Under the pieces are notes generated by a model, which worked only from the letters and a program-made list of their open reading frames with translations, searched no databases and was not told the DNA's origin. From Desulfovibrionaceae bacterium (GTDB taxonomy: Bacteria > Desulfobacterota > Desulfovibrionia > Desulfovibrionales > Desulfovibrionaceae): DNA of 8,443 bases. Location of the stretch: contig WRHT01000054.1 of NCBI GenBank assembly GCA_009783115.1, positions 1-8,443 on the forward strand, in the 5' to 3' direction. The position numbers and the translations under genes were made by a program. This document shows, piece after piece, positions 1 through 7,254 of the stretch (its first letter is position 1; each line of letters opens with the position of its first letter).

Positions 1-162
1 AGGGAACAGGTCGAACTCCTGGAAATGCACAAAGACGGCATCGTTGTGGCCGAATACTGGACGGAGCTGCCGCCCAAAAAAGAGTTGGAGCAAAAAATCC
101 GCGACCTTTTACAGGAGGCGAGAGAGCGGCTGACGCGACGGCATCTCCGTTTGCCATCGTGA
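1..162 (+). CDS. PDDEXK nuclease family protein (YhcG/DUF1016 type), C-terminal end only
   Basis: An open frame runs from the window edge to a TGA at 160-162 and gives the last 53 residues of a protein whose start lies outside. The visible part reads LEMHKDGIVVAEYWTELPPK, followed by a charged helix (ELEQKIRDLLQEARERL) and a basic tail. This matches my memory of the C-terminus of the YhcG/DUF1016 family, where a 'D-x-GI-x-VAEY-x-TELP' segment closes the PDDEXK-like nuclease fold and a helix follows. Family knowledge: these proteins are predicted DNA-acting nucleases, often found in accessory regions and near restriction-modification genes, and their role is poorly defined. The catalytic part is not in the window, so activity cannot be judged. 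Its GC-rich codon use fits the background and differs from the AT-rich restriction gene to its right, with which it converges. Confidence 0.75.
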   Translation, partial: REQVELLEMHKDGIVVAEYWTELPPKKELEQKIRDLLQEARERLTRRHLRLPS

Positions 163-417
163 CAGGGTTTAGGGCTTGTCGCGGCCCAACTCAAATGGTA
201 ACTGCCGGAAAAAAGCGCGTACAAATTAGTTCAATCTCGGTCGCGGAGATCGTACTGACAGCAACGTAAAGCGAATGATGGGAATTGAATGTCATTGTAA
301 GCTGAAGTTCGTTGACATGCCAACAAGCAGGATCTGCCTACGTCAGCCGGCCAGACAATCTCTGGCTTCGGCATGGACCTCTTCGGAGGGGCAATCCGCA
401 ACCGCATGGCATACAAT
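163..417. other. Gene-free stretch between two convergent genes
   Basis: This stretch lies between the stop of the PDDEXK gene and the stop of the restriction gene. Base composition is intermediate. A 61-codon frame on the - strand (416 to 231) begins at a TTG two bases beyond the restriction gene stop. It has no ribosome binding site and resembles nothing I can name, although its second half is not obviously random (it contains CQRTSAYNDIQFP). A small CCTC-TTCG-GAGG hairpin (UUCG-type loop, around 378-389) is present, but no T-run follows it in either direction, so it is not a convincing terminator. The stretch may be a degraded gene remnant. Confidence 0.4.
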
Positions 418-1140
418 TTACAACAATTCCTTAAAAGCGTTTGGAGTAAATATCACAAAGCCATTGGGCAGCCGGTCAAGAGTTCCCTTTGTGTTGAATT
501 TAATAAATTCTTTCAATGAATCGCGTAGTTCATTTTTCCGTTTACCAATTTTGTAATATGGTTCATTTTCATATTCATTATAATTTGGAACAATATAATA
601 TACATCGACTATTCCACCAGTACTCGTAACATTTTTGTGCATTCTTGCTATTTCTGGACGGTGGGTTTCTTTTTTAATTTGTATTTTAAGGTTTACAGTT
701 CCATCAGAATTAACAACTAAAATATCAACATTTTTATGATCTAGTTCAGTTCCCATTTTTACAGAATTTTTACCGAATACAGACTCGGCTACATATCCGC
801 CATGAATTTGTGTAATCAATGCTACCCAAGTTCGATATATTCTTGCTTTTAGTCCTTTTTTGAAGCAGTCACAATTGGTCCCAAAGCCTGTTGTATGCCA
901 AAATTTTATAATGTCATTTTCATGTTCATCCCAATAAACTTTATAATAATCGTCAAATAATACTGGTTCAGCAAGGGCACATTTGTTTTGCCAATATTGT
1001 TCATAAATTGTTCTTAGCGCCTGTATTTGTTTGGGTAAATCCATTTCAACAGTCTTTATAAATTGAAACTGTTCTCTATAGCTCTGCAAATCAACCGTTT
1101 TTAGAAAATTAGTGAATTGCGCCAATGTAAATCTTGTCAT
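418..1140 (-). CDS. TaqI-like type II restriction endonuclease
   Basis: A 240-residue protein when started at the ATG at 1140-1138. That start has GGGAA (1150-1146) five bases upstream. An in-frame ATG at 1152 and the longer frame to 1218 lack a ribosome binding site. I recognise it as a relative of TaqI (about 263 aa), which cuts T^CGA. Shared features are an N-terminal FIKTVEMDLP segment (residues 27-36), ARIYRTWVALITQIHGGYVAE (99-119), and a catalytic stretch with Asp134, Asp139 (ELDHKNVDI) and Gln154-Ile-Lys-Lys157. The spacing resembles the D137/D142/K158 active-site set reported for TaqI. Members cut double-stranded DNA as homodimers and normally need a partner adenine methyltransferase. 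None lies on either side here. The gene is strikingly AT-rich compared with its neighbours, which suggests recent transfer. The family assignment is from memory of the sequence. TCGA specificity is inference. Confidence 0.8.
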   Translation of the reverse strand: MTRFTLAQFTNFLKTVDLQSYREQFQFIKTVEMDLPKQIQALRTIYEQYWQNKCALAEPVLFDDYYKVYWDEHENDIIKFWHTTGFGTNCDCFKKGLKARIYRTWVALITQIHGGYVAESVFGKNSVKMGTELDHKNVDILVVNSDGTVNLKIQIKKETHRPEIARMHKNVTSTGGIVDVYYIVPNYNEYENEPYYKIGKRKNELRDSLKEFIKFNTKGTLDRLPNGFVIFTPNAFKELL

Positions 1141-1167
1141 AAAAATTCCCATATTTAGGATAAAATT

Positions 1168-1173
1168 ATTATA
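1168..1173 (-). promoter_or_regulatory. Possible -10 element of the restriction gene
   Basis: On the - strand a perfect TATAAT lies at 1173-1168, 28 bases before the ATG at 1140, in a very AT-rich stretch. The hexamer at correct spacing upstream (1196-1191, AACTGT) is a poor -35. A better hexamer, TTGCAT (1191-1186), is only 12 bases away. This is therefore a -10-only call. It would give a short leader that contains the GGGAA ribosome binding site. Confidence 0.3.
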
Positions 1174-1234
1174 TTTCAGCCTGTTATGCAACAGTTTACT
1201 TTGTTCAAGCGCCCGCAACGTATCCTTTCTTCTC

Positions 1235-1261
1235 TTGCCAAGATGCTGATTAAGCTATAAA
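1235..1261 (+). promoter_or_regulatory. Likely promoter of tRNA-Arg
   Basis: TTGCCA (1235-1240) and TATAAA (1256-1261) are separated by 15 bases and end 15 bases before the first base of the tRNA. Transcription would start around 1267-1269, a usual distance for a short tRNA 5' leader. The spacer is shorter than the ideal 17, so this is a moderate call. A 7-bp inverted repeat brackets the -10 element (see the separate entry). Confidence 0.5.
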
Positions 1262-1270
1262 AACAGCATC
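1242..1270. repeat. 7-bp inverted repeat around the tRNA promoter -10
   Basis: GATGCTG (1242-1248) and CAGCATC (1264-1270) are perfect inverted copies separated by 15 bases. The tRNA -10 hexamer lies in the loop. In RNA read on the + strand only the distal arm would be transcribed, so a DNA-level role such as an operator is more likely than a transcript hairpin. Chance occurrence is quite possible. Confidence 0.35.
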
Positions 1271-1276
1271 CTAGAC

Positions 1277-1353
<77 letters not shown>

Positions 1354-1380
1354 AGAGAGCAACGCCGCGCGGGACCCGGA

Positions 1381-4300
1381 TCACAGGGCCATTACGGCTT
1401 CGTCCACAACGCCCATGATTATCTTGAATTGGCTATGCAGCAGGTGCTCGGAGATGGTGCCCAGCAGTTCCCTGATTGGACGGGGCCAAGCTTCCTGTTC
1501 TACCCCGGCCAGCGCCTCCCTGGCGGCTTTTTTGTTGTAGGCCGCGCAAGCCGCCTTAAGGGCAAGCAGCTTTTCGCGCAGACAAGCCCGATCTTCATCG
1601 GCCGAACCGCCGTCCCCGACATCTTCTTTGGGGGTAATCCTGGCAATCAGCTTTTGCAGCTTGTTCAACAGGGCCGGAGTTTGATCCGCGATGCGCGCGG
1701 CATCCCCCTCCCGCCCGGCCTTTTCCAGTTTAAGCGCGGCCGCGGCAAGATCCGTCTCACCTATATTGGCGAGGGCGCTTTTAAGGCCATGCACATTGAT
1801 GACGTACATCCGCACATCCTCATCGTCATACGCCCCCTGTTTTTCGCATAACGCCTTCAAGACCGCGATGGCCCTGGAGGCGTCCCTTATAAAAATTTTC
1901 GCCAATTTCGGATCCATAGATGTCCCTGGGGATGCCTCCGGCGCATGATCGCCCTCATCAACGAAAAGGTTTTTCCCCCGGCGCGCGGCCTCAATGACTT
2001 CAGGGGACTGCCGGTCGCGTATGTATTTATTCAGCAAGACATTCATCTGGCGTATGTCAATGGGCTTGGGGATAAAATCGTCGAATCCTTTTTCCAGGAA
2101 GATCTCCGCCTGTCCAGCCACGGCATTGGCGGTCAAGGCCACGATAGGAAGAGTGTACCCAAGATCGCGCAGCCGCCTGGTCACTTCAAGGCCGTCCATT
2201 TCCGGCATCATGTGATCCATGAACACGATATCGTAAGTTCTGCCCTGCCTGATTTTTTCAATGGCCGCGGCCCCGCTGCCTGCGGAATCAAAGGCCAGGC
2301 CATACGGGGTCAGTAGCCCTTGGGCGACATAGATGTTCGTATCCACATCGTCGACAACCAGAACGCTGCCGTAAGGCATCGGCTCGCGGACGATCTGCGC
2401 CCTTTTCATGTGCGTACTGCTGTTTATGCGAAATTGCCGCATGTTTTCCACGAGTTCCGGACCCAACACCCCGGAACCGGATCTCTTCTGCGGCAAACGC
2501 ACGGTAAAAACCGAACCCAGGCCCAATTCGCTCTCCACAGAAATTTCGCCGCGCATCATCTGCACCAGACCGCGCGTGATGTTCATGCCCAACCCCGTGC
2601 CCTCGGTCGCACGGTTGGCATCCTGGTTAAAGCGGGTATATTCGTCAAAGAGCCTGGACACTTGAGCCTCCGTCATGCCTTGCCCAGTATCGCGCACACG
2701 GAAAACCATAATGACCTCGTCCGGGGCAAGCCCGTCCCCGGTTTCGTGAGAAACAGACAGGGTGACCAGACCCTTGGCCGTGTATTTGAAGGCGTTGGAA
2801 AGCACATTATTCAGGATCTGCTTGACGCGCAACGCATCGCCAACCACCACCGCCGGCGTGCTTTCATCCACCCGCAGATCAAACTCAATCTGCTTGCTGC
2901 CTATGCGCATCATGTTCAGTTGCGCGGTGTCGTTAATCAGACTCATGAGCTCGTATTCCTCGGACGCAAGTTCCAGCTTGCCCGCCTCTATTTTGGACAT
3001 ATCGAGGATATCGTTGATGATGCCGAGCAAGAGGTCGCTGGAACTGTGGATTCTGCCCAAGGCTTCCTTTATGTCCGGCTCAAGGTTTTCGTTTTGCAGC
3101 TGAATTTCGGTAATGCCCATGATGGCGTTCATCGGCGTGCGTATTTCATGGCTCATGTTGGCCAAGAATACCGATTTGGCGCGGCTGGCGACTTTCGCAG
3201 CCTCAACCGCGGTTTCCAGATCCCGCTGAAGCTTGACCGTTTCAGTCACATCGTCCGTGCTGCCGACAACGCCGACGGTCTCGCCGTCGCCGTCGCGCAT
3301 CGGCACCGTATAGGAATGGAACACGCCCCCATCTATTTCGCCTATCCAGTCCTGCGGACCCTCGCGGAAGGTTTTTTCCACATTCTTGATGACATCCAGG
3401 TGCCTGTTTTTAAGCCTGGCGATCTCCAGTTTTTTCCCTTCCAGGAAGGACGGCTCAACCCCGATGCTTTTCAGGTACTGCCCGTTAAAGGTCGTGATCA
3501 CGCCCTTGTCGTCAACGCTCCAGATAACTCCCTTGTAATTGCCGATGACGGCTTCCATCTTGGTGAGGGTTTGCCGCATGCGCCGCGCAATCTCGCCGCG
3601 CTGGACACTGCCCACGGCCAGAAGCCCCCACGAGCGCAAGGCATTTTCTTCGGAAGCGGAAAAAACGCGCCGCCGATGGCAATCGTCAAAACTTACAAAA
3701 CCCCAGAATTCGCCCCGCAGGAACAAGGGGACTACCAGGAGGGACTGGAGCTGATAGGGCGAAAAGAAACCCTGCCTGGCCTCCGGAAGGGTATCCAGCG
3801 GTCCGTTCAGGATCTCTCCCTTGGAAAGCAGCTCTTCCCATCTCGGCAAGGTCTCCTGGTAGGAAAATTCAAACAGGCTGTCGTCCATCTTCCAGTCAAC
3901 GTGCGTCCACTTGCACACCTGCCGGTAATAGAGCCTGCCATCATCTTTCCTGATATTCTGCCACAAATACACCCGGTCGGCCTCCAGGCAGTTGCAAAGC
4001 ATTTCCATGCTGCGATTCAGCGCCCCCAGATAGTCCTCCGCGCCGGATTCCAGCAAAAGCACGGCGGCGTAATTGATTATGCCCATAATCGTATGCTGGC
4101 TGTCCAGCTCTTCGGTACGCTTCTCCAGTTCCTGGGTGCGCTTGTGCACAATGGCCTCAAGCCCTTTTTCATCACGGCGCTTTCTCTGGAATAAAATAAA
4201 CAGGAGGACGAGTACGCTCCCAAGCAAGATGGATACGCCGATCAGCCACGGGCGTTGCTCCCGGGCCAGCCTCCCCTGATAATCATAGGTGTTATGCACC

Positions 4301-5862
4301 CAATGGGCGGCGATTCCCTTTACGTCGATCATGTGCAGCGCTTTATCCACTATGGAACAGAGCACGGCCTCGTCTTTATTGAATCCAAAAGTGGACTGCG
4401 CGGCGAATTCAAAAACGATGTTGGCCTTGTAACCGGAAAATTCATGGTAATTGGTCAGGGCGAGAAGCCGGCGCTGGCTTGACATGACCATGTCAACATC
4501 GCCGCGATCCAAGGCGCTGAAAGCCGCGTCCGAGCTTTCATATTCCACGATATTCTCATGGTTCGGGAACCAGCTGCGAAACAATTCGGAATACACGGTG
4601 GCTTTGGTCAGGCCGACTTTGACATTCCTAACCTCGCCCATGCTGATATTGCGGAAATCCGACTTGGATAGCAGGGCGTAGTTATCCGACAAAAGCATGG
4701 TCTTCGGCCATATGAAACGGGCCGCCCGGTCTTCCGAATAAAGCAATTCGGTAAGCATGGAGGCTTCCCCGCTTTCAAGCATTCCCAATAAATCAGGCCA
4801 CTCCGCGTAATGGTCGTTGACCAGCTCAAAGCTCAAACCAGTGAGCTTTTCCACTTCCCCAAGCACATCGAAGGCAACCCCCCGCCACTGCTTTTCATAG
4901 GTGTTGTAAAAACTGATCGGGTAATTGTAATGCTCGGCCGCAAAACGCGCCACCGGGCGGCTATGTATATGCGCCTTTTCCTCTTCGCTAAGCTGCGTGT
5001 ACAGCTTATGCCTCAAATAATCCTGGCGCCCGCGGTCATAAAGCCCGGCCAGATGGCGGCCGGCGCCGCTCCACAGCGCTTTTTGCACAACCGAAATAAC
5101 CGTCTCAAGATCCGGATTCCGCGTTGACAAGGAAACCGGGCTGTAAATTAGTGGAAAAAAATCCTCGGCAGCCACATCGCTATACTCGTCAAAGGCGGCC
5201 GCCTCCGCGCCGCCCTTGGCGAAAACGGCGTCGACCTGCCCGTTTTTCAGCATGGCGTACGCCGCGTCAAAATTATCTATAAAGATCGTTTCAAAACTGT
5301 AAGGCGCGCGCGCGGCAACGGCTTCGGCCGTGCCAGCGCCGCTCAGGAAGGCCAAACGCGGCGGACGCGAAAACGCGATATCGGCCAAAGGCGCGCCGTT
5401 CGCCAAGCGCACATACTTCACCAGGCGTTCGGTGATGGCTCCGGTCATGTAGCTGGTATCCGAGCGTTGCTCGACGACCGCCAGCTCACCTGTGAAGTCA
5501 ATCTCGCGGCGCTCAAGGCCCGCGAGCAGCTCCCCCCACTCATAGAGCGTTGGGATGAAAGACATGCCGAAGAGTTCGGCAAGCCAGCCGCAAACCAGCG
5601 CGGCATATCCTCCAATCTCTCCGCCATCGTCAATGAAGGCCTCCGCGCCCAGGATCGTCCCGTAAACAAAAACACTCTTTTGCTTTTGGAGATCTTCAAT
5701 GATCCGTATTTCGCCAGCGGTCACGCCGGGAATCTCCCGAAACGAGGCATAGGCCGGCGCTTCGCTCCGCCGTCCCACGGCGGATTTTTCGCAGCCCGAA
5801 AGCACAAGCGGCATAAGCAAAACGGCCAACGTCACGCACAGTATCCGCCAGATTGTTCGCAT
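1381..5862 (-). CDS. BvgS-like hybrid sensor histidine kinase (VFT-VFT-TM-GAF-PAS-HK-REC-HPt)
   Basis: A 1493-residue membrane sensor. The ATG at 5862 has GGGAGA (5873-5868) five bases upstream. Residues 1-24 form a signal sequence ending in a lipobox-like LSGC (Cys24). Two bacterial solute-binding (SBP_bac_3, Venus flytrap) modules follow at about 55-275 and 300-522, then a membrane helix at about 539-558 and a charged coiled-coil linker (560-590). Next come a GAF domain (about 600-755) and a PAS domain (about 770-878). The HisKA domain has phospho-His905 (SHEIRTPMN), and the ATPase domain has its N box near Asn1019/Asn1023, DTGQG (1058-1062) and GTGLG (1088-1092). The receiver has Asp1171/1172, phospho-Asp1216, Thr1244 and Lys1266, and the HPt domain has His1358 (HGLKSAL). 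All phosphorelay residues are present. The order is that of BvgS/EvgS with an added GAF. It is preceded 31 bp upstream by an HD-GYP response regulator in the same operon, its likely phosphate acceptor. The flytraps should bind a small periplasmic solute, whose identity cannot be read from the sequence. Having both a lipobox and a later membrane helix is unusual. Confidence 0.95.
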   Translation of the reverse strand: MRTIWRILCVTLAVLLMPLVLSGCEKSAVGRRSEAPAYASFREIPGVTAGEIRIIEDLQKQKSVFVYGTILGAEAFIDDGGEIGGYAALVCGWLAELFGMSFIPTLYEWGELLAGLERREIDFTGELAVVEQRSDTSYMTGAITERLVKYVRLANGAPLADIAFSRPPRLAFLSGAGTAEAVAARAPYSFETIFIDNFDAAYAMLKNGQVDAVFAKGGAEAAAFDEYSDVAAEDFFPLIYSPVSLSTRNPDLETVISVVQKALWSGAGRHLAGLYDRGRQDYLRHKLYTQLSEEEKAHIHSRPVARFAAEHYNYPISFYNTYEKQWRGVAFDVLGEVEKLTGLSFELVNDHYAEWPDLLGMLESGEASMLTELLYSEDRAARFIWPKTMLLSDNYALLSKSDFRNISMGEVRNVKVGLTKATVYSELFRSWFPNHENIVEYESSDAAFSALDRGDVDMVMSSQRRLLALTNYHEFSGYKANIVFEFAAQSTFGFNKDEAVLCSIVDKALHMIDVKGIAAHWVHNTYDYQGRLAREQRPWLIGVSILLGSVLVLLFILFQRKRRDEKGLEAIVHKRTQELEKRTEELDSQHTIMGIINYAAVLLLESGAEDYLGALNRSMEMLCNCLEADRVYLWQNIRKDDGRLYYRQVCKWTHVDWKMDDSLFEFSYQETLPRWEELLSKGEILNGPLDTLPEARQGFFSPYQLQSLLVVPLFLRGEFWGFVSFDDCHRRRVFSASEENALRSWGLLAVGSVQRGEIARRMRQTLTKMEAVIGNYKGVIWSVDDKGVITTFNGQYLKSIGVEPSFLEGKKLEIARLKNRHLDVIKNVEKTFREGPQDWIGEIDGGVFHSYTVPMRDGDGETVGVVGSTDDVTETVKLQRDLETAVEAAKVASRAKSVFLANMSHEIRTPMNAIMGITEIQLQNENLEPDIKEALGRIHSSSDLLLGIINDILDMSKIEAGKLELASEEYELMSLINDTAQLNMMRIGSKQIEFDLRVDESTPAVVVGDALRVKQILNNVLSNAFKYTAKGLVTLSVSHETGDGLAPDEVIMVFRVRDTGQGMTEAQVSRLFDEYTRFNQDANRATEGTGLGMNITRGLVQMMRGEISVESELGLGSVFTVRLPQKRSGSGVLGPELVENMRQFRINSSTHMKRAQIVREPMPYGSVLVVDDVDTNIYVAQGLLTPYGLAFDSAGSGAAAIEKIRQGRTYDIVFMDHMMPEMDGLEVTRRLRDLGYTLPIVALTANAVAGQAEIFLEKGFDDFIPKPIDIRQMNVLLNKYIRDRQSPEVIEAARRGKNLFVDEGDHAPEASPGTSMDPKLAKIFIRDASRAIAVLKALCEKQGAYDDEDVRMYVINVHGLKSALANIGETDLAAAALKLEKAGREGDAARIADQTPALLNKLQKLIARITPKEDVGDGGSADEDRACLREKLLALKAACAAYNKKAAREALAGVEQEAWPRPIRELLGTISEHLLHSQFKIIMGVVDEAVMAL

Positions 5863-5893
5863 ACGCGTCTCCCAACCTTACTTACGCCATAAA

Positions 5894-6967
5894 TTATGCT
5901 TTTTTATGCGCGATCCCATCATGTAAAACAGGCCCTTCGTGGACATACGTGTGCAAGATCTCGCTGAAGCGCTCTTTTACCCCGGAAAACGCCTCAACAA
6001 TCAAAGGGTCGAACATTTTGCCGGCATTGTCCAGGATCAGGGAGATCACTTCTTGTTCCGTGAAAGCCTTTTTATAATAAGGCCGATCCGAAAGAAGAGC
6101 GTCATACAGGTCGGCCACCGCCAAAATACGCCCCTGGATCGGGATATTCATTTCTTTCAGGCCGCGCGGATAACCCGAACCATCCCAGCGTTCGTGGTGG
6201 CTGCCCGCAAATAATTTGGCGTTGTGCAAAAACGCCAGATCTCCTATCCGGGCGAGAACCTTGTCAATAATCCGCTCGCCCGCGACCGTGTGCGTCTTAA
6301 CCATTTCAAACTCTTCCAGGGTCAGCGCCCCGAGCTTGTTCAATATCGTGTCCGGAATGGCAAGTTTGCCCACATCGTGCAGACGCGCAGCCGAAGTGAA
6401 CGTTTCCAGGTTCAAGGCGCCTATTTCATCGGCATAAATCCCACGCGCCATCATCTCGCCCGTTAATATCCTGACATACTCCGAGGTGCGTTCAATATGC
6501 CCGCCCGTCGCCTTGTCGCGATTCTCGACAATATCCGCCAGAATAAACACCAAGCCGTTGCGCAAGCGCTCCAGTTCCGCCGTCCGTTCACGGATCAGAT
6601 CCTCGATGCTCAGATGGCTCATGATACGGTTTTGCAACACAGGCGCGGAAAATGGCTTGGCGACGAAATCCGTCACCCCCATTTCAAAACCCCTGGCCTC
6701 CACAGAGGCGTCCACCACGCTGGTCAGAAAAACGACCGGGATATCCGCATATTCCTCGTGTCCCTTTAAACGCCGCAAGGCCTCAAATCCGTCCATCACG
6801 GGCATTTCAATGTCCAGCAGGATTAAATCCGGGATTATCTCTTCCAAAAGCTCAAACATGGCCGCCGCGGAGGGCAGGGTCATCACCTGGTATTGTTCCT
6901 CAAGGGCCAGCTCCGCCGTGGCCAGATTGGTGTCGTTGTCGTCAACCACAAAGATCGTTTTCGGCAT
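5894..6967 (-). CDS. Response regulator with HD-GYP c-di-GMP phosphodiesterase domain
   Basis: A 357-residue protein from the ATG at 6967, preceded by AAGGG (6980-6976) eight bases upstream. The frame stays open to a TTG at 7009, but that start lacks such a site. Residues 1-120 are a receiver: Asp9/Asp10, phospho-Asp52 (LLDIEMPVMDG), Thr82, Lys104. A short coiled linker follows (121-137). Residues 138-345 form an HD-GYP domain with ENRDKATGGHIERT (148-161), HD at 197-198 (RLHDVGKLAIPD), His226, His257/His258 and the signature HHERWDGSGYP (257-267). Metal-ligand and GYP residues are intact. Family knowledge: HD-GYP enzymes hydrolyse c-di-GMP to pGpG or GMP in the cytoplasm and are often activated by phosphorylation. 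First gene of the operon; the hybrid kinase begins 31 bp after its stop, so the HPt of that kinase is the likely phosphodonor. Downstream outputs would be motility, adhesion or biofilm state. Confidence 0.95.
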   Translation of the reverse strand: MPKTIFVVDDNDTNLATAELALEEQYQVMTLPSAAAMFELLEEIIPDLILLDIEMPVMDGFEALRRLKGHEEYADIPVVFLTSVVDASVEARGFEMGVTDFVAKPFSAPVLQNRIMSHLSIEDLIRERTAELERLRNGLVFILADIVENRDKATGGHIERTSEYVRILTGEMMARGIYADEIGALNLETFTSAARLHDVGKLAIPDTILNKLGALTLEEFEMVKTHTVAGERIIDKVLARIGDLAFLHNAKLFAGSHHERWDGSGYPRGLKEMNIPIQGRILAVADLYDALLSDRPYYKKAFTEQEVISLILDNAGKMFDPLIVEAFSGVKERFSEILHTYVHEGPVLHDGIAHKKA

Positions 6968-7120
6968 ATCCTTGTCCCTTCTTTCGTGTGGGGTCAGCAT
7001 TAGAGTCAAAAAATTTTATTGTTGCATAACACTCTTTTCTCCCAAAGGCTATCCTAAGCTCCCAGCGTATTTTTCAAGGACGCGCCAGCCCCCGGGCGGG
7101 CAAAGATCCGCAAAAGCACG

Positions 7121-7149
7121 TTGAAAAAGCCATAAAAATAACCGATAAT
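7121..7149 (+). promoter_or_regulatory. Strong sigma70-like promoter for the DisA_N-family gene
   Basis: TTGAAA (7121-7126) and GATAAT (7144-7149) are separated by exactly 17 bases with an A/T-rich spacer. Each hexamer matches consensus at five of six positions. Transcription would start near 7156, leaving a leader of about 100 nt before the ATG at 7255. It is the best promoter in the window and points into the rightward gene. A TTGAAA on the opposite strand (7077-7072) could serve the leftward two-component operon, but its -10 partner (TAGGAT, 7056-7051, spacing 15) is weak. Confidence 0.6.
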
Positions 7150-7152
7150 GCC

Positions 7153-7194
7153 CTCCAACAGGTTTGCCCGGAAGGCCGCCGGGCGGGCCTGGAG
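7153..7194 (+). other. GC-rich hairpin at the 5' end of the leader RNA
   Basis: GGTTTGCCCGG (7161-7171) pairs with CCGGGCGGGCC (7179-7189): eight Watson-Crick and three G-U pairs around a 7-nt loop. A further CTCCA/TGGAG stem (7153-7157 with 7190-7194) lies beyond a 3-nt bulge. No T-run follows on either strand, so it is not a standard intrinsic terminator. Given the predicted start near 7156, the 11-bp stem would be almost the first thing transcribed and could act as a 5' stabiliser or a regulatory leader. The outer stem would be only partly transcribed. CCGGGCGGGC also occurs at 7092-7101, giving a direct repeat. Confidence 0.5.
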
Positions 7195-7254
7195 ATATTA
7201 AGGCGGCGCCCCGGCGATTGTCATGGGAATTTATTACAGAGAGGATGCTATTTA

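Noticed and set aside
1354..1380. Possible bidirectional terminator between the tRNA and the kinase stop
   Set aside because: The stretch is GC-rich with a short CCGCGCGG palindrome but has no stable stem followed by a T-run on either strand.
2320..4194. A 624-codon open frame on the + strand opposite the hybrid kinase gene
   Set aside because: It is a GC-driven antisense shadow of a gene whose domains and catalytic residues are unambiguous. The peptide shows no recognisable domain and no ribosome binding site.
6486..7124. A 212-codon + strand frame crossing the start of the HD-GYP gene
   Set aside because: It is antisense to a well-supported gene, low in complexity (Ser/Arg rich) and shows no start signals.
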